Positions 8,075 through 15,564 of a stretch of 64,000 nucleotides of DNA are shown here, one piece after another. The position numbers and the translations under genes were made by a program. The DNA comes from Hyphomicrobiales bacterium. Lineage in GTDB: Bacteria; Pseudomonadota; Alphaproteobacteria; Rhizobiales; Rhizobiaceae. The notes beneath the pieces were generated by a model. That model was not told the origin of the DNA and made no database searches. It was given only the letters and a program-made list of their open reading frames with translations. The stretch spans positions 682,001-746,000 of the forward strand of contig UBYA01000011.1 of NCBI GenBank assembly GCA_900469615.1, read 5' to 3'. Each line of letters begins with the position of its first letter. Positions within the stretch are counted from its first letter, which is position 1.

Positions 8075-9766
8075 TCACCTTTTGGTCGATACGGACGACA
8101 GGAGCAATTGCAGGACTGCCAGAATGGCGAGCACGACGACGACCAGAATGGTGCAATAGGCTGCGGCAACCCCAAGTTTCAGCGTTTCGACCTGCGACAG
8201 GATCGTCACGGTTATGAGCGTCCAGTTGGCCGAAACCAGAAAGATGACGGCGCTCAGCGTGGTCAGCGACCGTGTGAAGGCATAGGAAAGCGAAGTGAAC
8301 AGCGCGGGCTTCAGGAGCGGCAATGTGACGGTGAAAAAGGTGCGCGTGTTCGATGCACCGAGGATGGTCGACGCTTCCTCGATGGAGCGATCGATCTGCC
8401 GCAGCTGGTTGGAGCCTGCCTCTATGCCGACCTGGAGGTTCTTCACCACCATGGCGGCGATGACGATGAAAGCGGTGCCCGTCAGGAGCAGCGGCGGCGC
8501 GTTGAAGGTACTGATGTAACCGATGCCGAGGATGGTTCCGGGAGCGGCAAAGGACAGAAGCGTGCCCCAGCGCAGCAAGGCGCTTCCCGGAAAGGCCCGG
8601 CGGATCAGGAGATAGGCGATGAACATGCCCGCGATTGCCGTTACCGGCGTAGCGATGCTGGCGAGGATCAGAGAGTTGCTGAGCGTCTGAAATCCGGCGA
8701 TGAACACCGTCATATAGTGCTCGACCGTCAGGGTATTGTTGACGCCGGGCAATTTGGTGAAGGAGACATACACGACCGTCAGATAGAAGAGCAGGATGGC
8801 GAAGACGATCGCATAGCAGACGAGCGACAGCGGCAGCACCACGCCGGGTCCGGAGATACGGATGGTCTGGGCCGTCGGCTTGCCGGTGACGGTGACGTAG
8901 CTGCGCTTGCTCACCCAGTAACGATGCACGAGGAAGGCCGTCATGGAGGGCACCAGCATGAGGCTCGCCAGCAGCGCGCCGGAATGCAGGTCGAAATAGC
9001 CGACCATCTGCGAATAAGCCTCGACCGCCAGCGTGTTGAAATTGCCGCCGATCAGCATCGGATTGCCGAAATCCTCGACGGATTTCACAAAGACCAGCAG
9101 CGTCGAGCTCAGGATCGCCGGCGTGACGAGCGGCAGCGTGATGCGCGAAAAGGTCGTCCAGCGCGATCCCCCGAGGGAGGCCGAGGCATCTTCCAGGGCG
9201 CTGTCGATCGATTGCAGCATGCCCTTGATGTTGAGATAGGCAATCGGCGTGAAGGCCAGGGATTGAATCAGCACCAGGCTGTGGAAGCCATAGACATTGG
9301 CATTGCGGATGCCGAGCAGCTCGCGGGTGATAAGGCCGGAGCGCCCGAACAGGATAACGACGGCGAGCGCCATGACGAAGGGCGGCGAGATGATCGGCAG
9401 CAGCGCCACGCCATGGACGAAAGTCTTGCCGCGCATCGTGGTGCGGGTAACGGTAAAGGCGAGGACGAAACCCGCCGCCGTGGCCGCGACCGCGGACGTC
9501 GCGCCGAGCAGCAGCGTATGGTACAGCGACTGCCAGACGAACGGCTTGGCCAGTGTCGCAAGCAGGGCGGCGGCGTCGAAGCCGCTATCGGTAATTACCG
9601 CCTGCTTCAGCACCGTGAGAATCGGCAGCACGGCAAAGACCATCACCGACAGGGTGATGAGCGCGAAAATGCCGAACAGCCAGGGATCGACGATGATGCT
9701 GCGCAGAAACGGCGCGGCCGCATTCCCCGTCCTGACGGACGGGGTGATATTGGTTGTGGACGACAT
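8075..9766 (-). CDS. Two-domain ABC permease (FbpB/AfuB-like)
   Basis: 563-aa inner-membrane protein in which two permease domains are fused, giving about 12 membrane segments. Each half has its own EAA coupling loop: LEDASASLGGSRW near residue 190 and IEEASTILGASNTR near 465. This one-chain, two-domain layout is typical of the ferric (Fbp), hexose-phosphate (Afu) and 2-aminoethylphosphonate-like importers. It lies 23 bp downstream of the binding-protein gene and 4 bp before the ATPase gene, so the three form one transcript. The family alone does not tell iron from phosphorylated-organic substrates. Confidence 0.93.
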   Translation of the reverse strand: MSSTTNITPSVRTGNAAAPFLRSIIVDPWLFGIFALITLSVMVFAVLPILTVLKQAVITDSGFDAAALLATLAKPFVWQSLYHTLLLGATSAVAATAAGFVLAFTVTRTTMRGKTFVHGVALLPIISPPFVMALAVVILFGRSGLITRELLGIRNANVYGFHSLVLIQSLAFTPIAYLNIKGMLQSIDSALEDASASLGGSRWTTFSRITLPLVTPAILSSTLLVFVKSVEDFGNPMLIGGNFNTLAVEAYSQMVGYFDLHSGALLASLMLVPSMTAFLVHRYWVSKRSYVTVTGKPTAQTIRISGPGVVLPLSLVCYAIVFAILLFYLTVVYVSFTKLPGVNNTLTVEHYMTVFIAGFQTLSNSLILASIATPVTAIAGMFIAYLLIRRAFPGSALLRWGTLLSFAAPGTILGIGYISTFNAPPLLLTGTAFIVIAAMVVKNLQVGIEAGSNQLRQIDRSIEEASTILGASNTRTFFTVTLPLLKPALFTSLSYAFTRSLTTLSAVIFLVSANWTLITVTILSQVETLKLGVAAAYCTILVVVVLAILAVLQLLLSSVSTKR

Positions 9767-9789
9767 GGCGGAAGCTCCCGTCTACCGAG

Positions 9790-10809
9790 TTACTTGGCGT
9801 CTGACTTTTGGCGGACTTCCGTTTCGTAACGCTGCAGCAGGCGTGCCCGGTTCTCACCGGCCCAGGCGAAATTGTAGTCGATCATCTTGACCTTGGAGAG
9901 ATCGATCCTGGCCTTGGGGTTCTTGTATCCGGGGATGATGGGGCCGCGGAAAGTGGCGCCGATGGCTGCCTGCCCCTTTTCCGTCAAAACCCAATCGAGA
10001 AACTTATCGGCGGATTTCGCCTGGTCTTCGGGCGCATTGGCGATCGCGGCGGCGGCGTTGACCTCGAAACCCGTGCCTTCCTCCGGGAAGGAGTAGCCGA
10101 CCGGGTAGCCCTGTTCCAGGGCCGCTTCGATATCCTGGGTGTAGGCCATGGCCAGCGCGATTTCGTTGTTGGCAACCATGCGAGATGGAGCAACGCCGGA
10201 GCGGGTGTATTGCACGACATTTTCGTCGATCTTCTTCATCAGGTCGAACGCCTTGTCCTCGCCATCGAGCTGAACGACGGATGCAAGCGCGACATAGGCT
10301 GTTCCCGACGATGCCGGGTGGGCAAGCGCGACGCTGTCCTTGAAGACCGGATCGGCGAAGGCACTCCAGCTCGTCGGGGGTTTGGCGTTCAGTTCGTCGA
10401 GCACCTGCTGGCTATAGGCGAAGACGATGGGGGAGAGCGAAATCGGCGTCCATCGGCCGTCCTTGTCGGTGTAGCGCTGGTCGACTTTCTCGATGCCGGC
10501 GGCCTTGTGCGAGGCGAGCAGGCCCTCGTCGGCGGCCTGTATGAAATTGTCGGCCGCGCCGGCAAGCCACAGTCCGGCTTGCGGATTGTTCTTTTCGGCG
10601 CGGATACGGGCAAGGATTTCCCCGGCGCCGATACGGACGAACTTCGCCTCGATGCCGGTATCGGTCTTGAAGGCCTTCAGAACGGAATCACAATCGGCAT
10701 CCGACATCGGGCAGTAGACGGTTAACCCGGCTGCGCTGGCACCGGCAGCGGAAAATCCTTGCGCGCACAGTAAGACCAGCGCTGAAGCCAGCGCGAAACG
10801 ACGTGACAT
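9790..10809 (-). CDS. ABC periplasmic binding protein, AfuA/FbpA-like family
   Basis: 339 aa with a Sec signal peptide (MSRRFALASALVLLCAQG, cleavage near the ASA before residue 26). The mature protein has family landmarks LTVYCPMSDADCD, ARIRAEKNNPQAGLWLAGAADNF and AHPASSGTAYVALA. I do not see the paired tyrosines used by ferric-binding FbpA proteins to hold iron, which favours a non-iron ligand. The start at 10809 has a strong GGGAGGAAA ribosome site; an in-frame ATG at 10878 would place 23 residues before the signal peptide. It is the first gene of a five-gene leftward operon with permease, ATPase, phosphatase and RpiR regulator. Confidence 0.92.
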   Translation of the reverse strand: MSRRFALASALVLLCAQGFSAAGASAAGLTVYCPMSDADCDSVLKAFKTDTGIEAKFVRIGAGEILARIRAEKNNPQAGLWLAGAADNFIQAADEGLLASHKAAGIEKVDQRYTDKDGRWTPISLSPIVFAYSQQVLDELNAKPPTSWSAFADPVFKDSVALAHPASSGTAYVALASVVQLDGEDKAFDLMKKIDENVVQYTRSGVAPSRMVANNEIALAMAYTQDIEAALEQGYPVGYSFPEEGTGFEVNAAAAIANAPEDQAKSADKFLDWVLTEKGQAAIGATFRGPIIPGYKNPKARIDLSKVKMIDYNFAWAGENRARLLQRYETEVRQKSDAK

Positions 10810-10878
10810 ACGAATTTCCTCCCAGAGATTGGTTCGCCCAAGGCGAGAAAGGCCCAGCTCCCAGCTGAAGCGAGACAA

Positions 10879-10929
10879 GCTATGTTAAAGAAAGCTACAA
10901 ATGTCAACTGAAATGTAAATTATCTACAT
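10879..10929 (-). promoter_or_regulatory. Predicted promoter and RpiR-like dyad of the binding-protein operon
   Basis: On the minus strand TTGACA (10907-10902) is followed, after a 17-nt spacer, by CATAGC (10884-10879), a plausible but weak sigma-70 promoter about 70 nt before the ATG. Just upstream of the -35 lies the dyad ATGTA-N7-TACAT (10913-10929), similar in form to TGTA-N7-TACA operators of some RpiR-family regulators. Assignment to the RpiR protein at 5266-6060 is inferred. Confidence 0.4.
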
Positions 10930-11171
10930 ATCTCATTCTGCGGCGGGCATTGAGTGACAGTGCCGGCTTGCTCCACCGGATGTGGGGAAATTTATTTTGA
11001 TTTCCGATTAGTTATTGAAAGCCTTTGTATGGGAGTCGCGCCGGCTTATGGCCGGAGCCGCTTGCTTCCAGGGATTTGTCCGCTGAACTCATGCCGCCCT
11101 AACTATGGAGGAACATGAGTTCGTGCGACCTCCAGATTAAATTTATCGTAAATTTCGATATTTCTTCTGAT

Positions 11172-11430
11172 ATGGATATGTTGTTGGCAATGCGTATTTT
11201 TATTCGTGTCGTAAAGAGAGGTAGTATCTCCGCGGCCGCTCGAGACCTTGGCAGCTGCGGACGCTCTTGCCGCGGGGCAGCTGAAGCGCGTCCTGCCCGA
11301 GTATGAAGCGCCGAGCTTTGCGTGCCGGCTTCTCTATCCGAAAACCGCGCCGGTCCCTGAAAAGACACGCCGGATCGTTGCATTTCTCAGAAAGGAATTT
11401 CGGTGTCTGGGAAGCGACGGCGAATCCTGA
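11172..11430 (+). pseudogene. Remnant of a LysR-family regulator gene with internal deletion
   Basis: The first 27 codons (MDMLLAMRIFIRVVKRGSIS and on to AARDLG) match the start of the intact LysR gene at 11563-12480. A shift of reading frame near 11250 then leads straight into a segment matching that paralogue's last ~60 residues (ALAAGQLKRVLPEYEAP). Roughly 200 codons of the middle are gone and the two ends are out of frame, so no functional protein can be made. The remnant points toward the intact gene, which is on the opposite strand. An upstream in-frame ATG at 11115 may be the older start. A copy of the dispersed intergenic repeat follows it. Confidence 0.8.
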
Positions 11431-11439
11431 CACGGTTGG

Positions 11440-11522
11440 CGGAAGCTTCGAGATGCTCTATCTCCTTGTTTCCATGGAATTCCGCAGGGAGACCGCTGCA
11501 TATTCTTTGCGGAATGCTTTGG
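11440..11522. repeat. Degenerate copy of ~100-bp intergenic repeat (copy E)
   Basis: Contains the shared blocks GATGCTCTATCTCCTTGTTT, a GGAATTCCG-like core and GACCGCTGC found in the other copies listed in this window (13908, 30391, 51052, 52594, 54327). It lies between the LysR remnant and the intact LysR gene. This is the most diverged copy. Confidence 0.45.
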
Positions 11523-11562
11523 AAAGCAGGTATGGCCAAGGCAAAGGCGTGTCAGCCGTCAT

Positions 11563-12480
11563 TCACCACTGGCGCGGAGCCAGCGCATATTCCGCGTAAG
11601 ACCGCAGCTCGGCGCGCAAGAAATCGATAAGTCGCTTCGATATCTCCGAGGACGCGTCGTTTCGCGGATACAGCATCCGCAGGCGAAAGCCGGGGGCCTG
11701 ATATTCCGGCAGGACGCGCTTCAGTTGTCCGGCGGACAAGGCTTCCGCACCAGCCGGCACCTGCAAGACGCCGATGCCCGCGCCCGAAAGCAGCAAGGCA
11801 ATCAGAGGGCGCCAATGGCCGACCGTCCATACCACATTGACATCGGTCGGCTCATCTTTGCCGTCCCGCGTCAGGGGAACGACACCGGCATCGTAGATGC
11901 CGGATACGGTTATGAAACTGTGAGCCATCAATTCGCTCGTCGTGCGCGGCGTGCCGTACTCGGCCAGATATTCCGGCGACGCCGCCAGGACGCGCTGCAC
12001 CACGCCGATTTCCTCATCGACGCAATTGTCGGCGCCTATGTTGCCGAGGCGCAGGGATATATCCACGCCGGCGGCGTCCGGATTCGTGATGCGGTCGTCA
12101 ACCACCAGCTCAACCTTGATATGCGGATGAAGTCGCCGGAAGCGCATCAGAATTTGCGGCAGCACTATCTCGCCGATCCAGTGCGGCGCGGCCAGCCGCA
12201 CCTTCCCGCGCAAGGCTTCCCCATTACGCATGGTCACGCTTTCCGCCGTCGCGGCGGCTTCAAGCGCTTTCTTGCTCCGTTCGTAGAAGATGAGGCCAGT
12301 TTGCGTCGCACGCAATGACCGGGTGGTGCGTATAAGCAGTTGCTCCTGCAGATAGTCTTCCAGGCGGGCAATCCGCTCGCTGACGGTAGGTTGTCCCATG
12401 CCAAGATCGCGCGCGGCGACGGAGACGCTTCCCGCTTCCACAACCTTAACAAACACTCGCATCGCTGACAGCATATCCAT
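11563..12480 (-). CDS. LysR-family transcriptional regulator
   Basis: 305 aa, the usual LysR length. The N-terminal winged helix-turn-helix spans about residues 1-60 (SVSVAARDLGMGQPTVSERI), followed by a substrate-binding-like effector domain from about residue 90 (KVRLAAPHWIGEIVLPQILM). No target gene lies directly divergent: upstream is about 800 bp without a convincing gene. A broken paralogue lies immediately beyond its 3' end, which suggests a past duplication. The effector is unknown. Confidence 0.9.
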   Translation of the reverse strand: MDMLSAMRVFVKVVEAGSVSVAARDLGMGQPTVSERIARLEDYLQEQLLIRTTRSLRATQTGLIFYERSKKALEAAATAESVTMRNGEALRGKVRLAAPHWIGEIVLPQILMRFRRLHPHIKVELVVDDRITNPDAAGVDISLRLGNIGADNCVDEEIGVVQRVLAASPEYLAEYGTPRTTSELMAHSFITVSGIYDAGVVPLTRDGKDEPTDVNVVWTVGHWRPLIALLLSGAGIGVLQVPAGAEALSAGQLKRVLPEYQAPGFRLRMLYPRNDASSEISKRLIDFLRAELRSYAEYALAPRQW

Positions 12481-12836
12481 GCGTATGGTATATCGGATTC
12501 ACCGATATCAGCAATCGGATAAACGAAATAAATGGTTCCGCGTCGCGACTTGCAAAGGCTTTTCCGGACATGGGGTTTGCCGGCGCGTCGCGTGGTTTAT
12601 TGATCGCGGTTCTTCGGTTGCCGCGCGATAAGCCGGCTTGGCGGATCAGAGATTCAGTGTTGAGCGCCTGCGACCATTCCGGGACCACGCAGTCTACCAT
12701 GATTGCTAGCGCGGCGATCATGGCAGGCAAGCGCGCCAGATATGTCGTTGCCGTTCGAGCAAGGTTGATGAACGGCAGTTCGGTTCCAATGCGAGGCGTG
12801 CGCGCATTCATCGTGATTTTTGGATTTGATCATTAT

Positions 12837-12853
12837 TATCGTAAAATACGATA
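12837..12853. promoter_or_regulatory. Operator-like dyad 1 (TATCGTA-AAA-TACGATA)
   Basis: A perfect 7-bp-arm palindrome with a 3-bp spacer. The same ATCGTA/TACGAT arms recur at 12916-12930 and, in weaker forms, near 13120 and 13223, all ahead of the ArsR-type gene at 13283. The dyad fits the size expected for a dimeric winged-helix repressor. Confidence 0.55.
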
Positions 12854-12915
12854 TACAGCGGATTGATTGGCGATGAGGCTTCCCGTCGTGTAGATCAATG
12901 CTGCTTTAAATATCT

Positions 12916-12930
12916 ATCGTAATATACGAT
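12916..12930. promoter_or_regulatory. Operator-like dyad 2 (ATCGTA-ATA-TACGAT)
   Basis: A perfect 6-bp-arm palindrome with the same arms and the same 3-bp spacer as the site at 12837-12853. The two centres are 78 bp apart. Confidence 0.55.
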
Positions 12931-13119
12931 TTCAGCTGGAACGAAATCTTTTAAGCGTATTTCACTGCCGTCGGCCAGTCCTGTGGTTGGTGCCGGCGAC
13001 TTTGTAGAAAATACAATAATAGCTATCTTATGTGGCAGGCATGGAAAAGAGCACAAAATTCGATTTCCATGATTCTGGCGGCTGCGTCGGCGGCGGATCA
13101 GGAATAATTTAGAGGTATT

Positions 13120-13138
13120 TTACGATATATTTTCGTAA
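13120..13138. promoter_or_regulatory. Operator-like dyad 3 (TTACGA-N7-TCGTAA)
   Basis: Inverted repeat made of the same TACGA/TCGTA half-sites but turned outward and spaced by 7 bp. It may be two overlapping degenerate copies of the ATCGTA-N3-TACGAT site. It lies 145 bp before the ArsR-type start codon. Confidence 0.4.
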
Positions 13139-13222
13139 TTTATGTCGCATGAAGCCGTCTTTCCTTGTCCCGATAGGCCGGCAAGAGGAAGCGGCAGCGG
13201 CTCAGTAGTTTCAAAATTAACT

Positions 13223-13240
13223 TGATTTTACGATAAATCA
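13223..13240. promoter_or_regulatory. Operator-like dyad 4 (TGATTT-TACGAT-AAATCA)
   Basis: Arms TGATTT and AAATCA flank a TACGAT half-site. It is placed 42 bp before the ATG of the ArsR-type gene, where binding would give autorepression. The core is only half of the perfect sites further upstream. Confidence 0.4.
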
Positions 13241-13282
13241 TCTTACCCCAGAGCCCGATCAGATCGGCTACAGGAGAGGGTA

Positions 13283-13588
13283 ATGGAGAGTACCATCGAG
13301 CTTCATCAGGCTGCAGTGCTATTGAAGGCGCTGGGCAATTCCAAGCGTCTCGAGATTGTGCTCCTGCTGCTGAACGGCGAGCGAAATGTCGGCGCGCTTG
13401 CGCAGGCGATGGGAATGAGCAACTCGGCGCTTTCGCAGCATCTGAAAAAGCTTCGCGACGCAGAAATTGTGGGAAGCCGCCGGGAATCCCAGGTGATTTT
13501 CTATTCGTTGCGAATGCGCTCGGTCACACGTTTGATCTATGCACTTGCGATGCCCGTCGAGCCTCGTGCCGGAAATGAAGTCGATTAA
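13283..13588 (+). CDS. ArsR-family winged-helix regulator
   Basis: 101-aa ArsR/SmtB-fold protein: LLKALGNSKRLEIVLLLLNG at residues 14-33, recognition helix SNSALSQHLKKLRDAEIV near 47-64, then the wing RRESQVIFYSL. It has no cysteine, so it cannot use the Cys-based metal, sulfide or persulfide sensing of SmtB or BigR/SqrR types; it is nearer to NolR-like members (inference). A GGAGAGGG ribosome site precedes the ATG. The upstream region holds four related dyads, suggesting autoregulation. No downstream target gene follows on the same strand. Confidence 0.88.
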   Translation: MESTIELHQAAVLLKALGNSKRLEIVLLLLNGERNVGALAQAMGMSNSALSQHLKKLRDAEIVGSRRESQVIFYSLRMRSVTRLIYALAMPVEPRAGNEVD

Positions 13589-13907
13589 TGGCAATGGCGG
13601 CGTACACCGGCAAGGAGCTTCGGCCGTGCCGGCCGCGTCAGGCAGCCGTGTCGGGGAGCGGCGATGGAGAGCGTGGCAGAAATGGCGGCATGACGGCCCA
13701 TTCCTCATCCCCTGATTTATGGCGAAGCACCGCGATCTCCTTTCAAGGAGATTGCATCATGTCGCTATTCGAAGCGATGCTGGTTTACAGGTGCTATCCG
13801 GAGCGGTCCAGCTTCTCACGAAAGCTCCGAACCGCTCCATTTCCTTATTTTGCCCGATTCGGACAGAAGCCAGGGCATTTCGACGTAATCCGGAACGTGG
13901 CTGCCCG
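13589..13907. other. Intergenic, no gene supported
   Basis: About 320 bp between the ArsR-type gene and the repeat that abuts the amidase gene. The open frame 13588-14025 has no recognisable domain and its 3' half is a translated intergenic repeat. Part of the segment (around 13805-13890) has a layout like a further decayed copy of that repeat. Confidence 0.4.
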
Positions 13908-14010
13908 GAGCGCTTCCGCTTTTCTTCGAATCGCGAAAACGCCCCATCCTTTTGTTTTGGCGCAAATCCAGATGGAAACCGCTGCGCAGTTTTCCTGGAG
14001 TTGCTTTAGC
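13908..14010. repeat. ~100-bp intergenic repeat (copy A)
   Basis: Shares with the copies at 51052 and 54327 the ordered blocks CGCTTCCGCTTTTC, GCGAAAACGC, CATCCTTTTGTTTT, GGAAACCGCTGCGCA and a final CCTGGAGTTGCTTTA. The element resembles the Rhizobium intergenic mosaic class (recalled, not searched). Its end overlaps the stop codon of the amidase gene. Confidence 0.6.
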
Positions 14011-15454
14011 TGTTGTGGGTTATGATCGGATCGATGGGGCCAAGCGGACCATCCATCGCGACTTCCACGATGCGCGCGGCTGCAAGAAGCGCAGCCTCTC
14101 CCCTCGGGTGCCCTATCAGCTGCAGGCCGACCGGCAATCCGTCCTTGTTCAGGCCGACCGGCACGGAGATGGCCGGCAGCCCTGTAACCGTGGCGAGATA
14201 GGAGAACCGCAGCCAGCTGATGTAATCGCTAAGCGGGACGCCATCGGCTTCTGTCGGATATTCTTCCTCGATCGGCCCCGGCATGAGACCGACGACAGGG
14301 CATGCGAGGACATCGAACTTCTCAAGGAAGGCGATCATATTGTCGAAAATTCGAGTTCGGCCATACTGCGCATCATAGACGTCCTCGATCGTGATCGATT
14401 TTCCGAATTCAATGTTCTCGCGAAGCGTATCCTTGAAGTGGCGCTGCACTTCGAGCGGGGCGCGGCCTGGCAGGGCTGCCCAGAGCATCGAGCGGAGTAC
14501 GCGATAGGTTCGATCCAGATCGGGCAGCGGAGGGCAGGCCTCCTCCACAATGGCGCCGGAACGCTCCACGCGAAGCAATGCAGCCCGAAGATGTTCGTCC
14601 ATCGCTTTTGACGTGAGGGCATAGCCGTTCAGATCCGGCGTATAGGCGATCCGGAGCTTGCCCTCCGCCCGGATGACGGCATCCTGATAGGTCCCTTGCG
14701 GCGGCGGGAAGGAGATGGGCGACTTCGGATCGAAGCCGGCCATCGTGTCGAGGAACAGGGCGCAATCGCGTACGCTGCGCGCCATAGGGCCCTGTACGCC
14801 TTCCGTATGGAATTTGATCGGCCCGGGGCCTGCACCGGTAATGCCCGGGCTGGGACGGAAGCCGACGACGCCGCAATAGGCGGCGGGCGTGCGCAGCGAT
14901 CCGGCAAGATCGGATCCATGCGCGAGCCAAACCTCGCCGGTCGCCAGCGAAGCCGCGGCTCCGCCAGAGGATCCGCCGGCGTTTTTCGAGGTGTTCCAGG
15001 GGTTGCGTGTCATGCCGAAAACAGCGTTGAACGTATTTGCGCCGGCGCCGAATTCGGGAGTATTGGTCTTGCCGACGACGATGCCGCCGCGCTCTTCGAG
15101 GCGCAAGACCAATGGATCGCTTTCTTCCGGAACATACTCGGCCAGCCCCTTTGAACCCATCGTCGTGCGCACGCCGGCAACACTTGTCAGATCCTTGATG
15201 GAGATCGGCAACCCGGCCAGCGCACCGCGCGCGTCGGTGGAGCTTGTATCGATCCGAGCGGCGGCGGCCTCGGCCCGGGCACGGCAAAGTGTCGGCATCG
15301 CATTGACTGCGGGCTCGACTTCGGCGACGCGATCATACGCCGCATTCAGCAGCTCCGACGGACTGACTTCCTTTCGCAGCAGCAGTGTCACGACCTCGTG
15401 AGCCTCTTTTGAGCAAAGCTCCGAACCGGTGAACTTGGAAAACGGCGTCATCAA
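14006..15454 (-). CDS. Amidase signature-family hydrolase
   Basis: 482-aa amidase. The Ser-cisSer-Lys triad is intact: Lys87 in SIKDL, cis-Ser within GGSSGG at residues 160-165, and nucleophile Ser186 in GSDLAGSLRTP. The family hydrolyses carboxamides to acid plus ammonia; the substrate here is unknown. It lies 110 bp downstream of a branched-chain-type periplasmic binding protein on the same strand, so the two are probably co-transcribed and the amidase may act on the compound bound by that protein (inference). No signal peptide, so it is cytoplasmic. A second ATG is the next codon (15451). Confidence 0.9.
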   Translation of the reverse strand: MMTPFSKFTGSELCSKEAHEVVTLLLRKEVSPSELLNAAYDRVAEVEPAVNAMPTLCRARAEAAAARIDTSSTDARGALAGLPISIKDLTSVAGVRTTMGSKGLAEYVPEESDPLVLRLEERGGIVVGKTNTPEFGAGANTFNAVFGMTRNPWNTSKNAGGSSGGAAASLATGEVWLAHGSDLAGSLRTPAAYCGVVGFRPSPGITGAGPGPIKFHTEGVQGPMARSVRDCALFLDTMAGFDPKSPISFPPPQGTYQDAVIRAEGKLRIAYTPDLNGYALTSKAMDEHLRAALLRVERSGAIVEEACPPLPDLDRTYRVLRSMLWAALPGRAPLEVQRHFKDTLRENIEFGKSITIEDVYDAQYGRTRIFDNMIAFLEKFDVLACPVVGLMPGPIEEEYPTEADGVPLSDYISWLRFSYLATVTGLPAISVPVGLNKDGLPVGLQLIGHPRGEAALLAAARIVEVAMDGPLGPIDPIITHNS

Positions 15455-15564
15455 TTATCTTTCCTGATGTGAATTCCGATCGGCGCCCCGTTTGCCTTTG
15501 GGGGCACTCAAAGGGCGAAGGGTGGGTATGATCCCGATATGGATCATACCCATTGGATCGAAAG

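Larger units (their letters stand above)
12481..13282. other. AT-rich gene-poor stretch with clustered dyads
   Basis: About 800 bp without a gene I can support. Short open frames (for example 12446-12811 minus and 12570-12866 plus) have no recognisable domain and overlap each other. The right half is clearly richer in A and T than the flanks and carries four TACGAT-type dyads (listed separately), all upstream of the ArsR-type gene. Loss of a former target gene is possible. Confidence 0.5.

Noticed and set aside
7817..9829. 670-codon open frame on the plus strand
   Set aside because: It is entirely antisense to the fused ABC permease and part of the ATPase, is rich in Arg, Gly, Asp and Gln from high-GC antisense reading, and has no recognisable domain.
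12446..12866. Two overlapping short open frames in the gene-poor stretch (121 aa minus, 98 aa plus)
   Set aside because: They overlap on opposite strands, the minus one also overlaps the LysR start, and neither has a domain or a convincing ribosome site. One could be part of a lost gene, but I cannot support it.
13588..14025. 145-codon open frame after the ArsR-type gene
   Set aside because: Its second half is the translated intergenic repeat and it runs into the amidase 3' end on the other strand.
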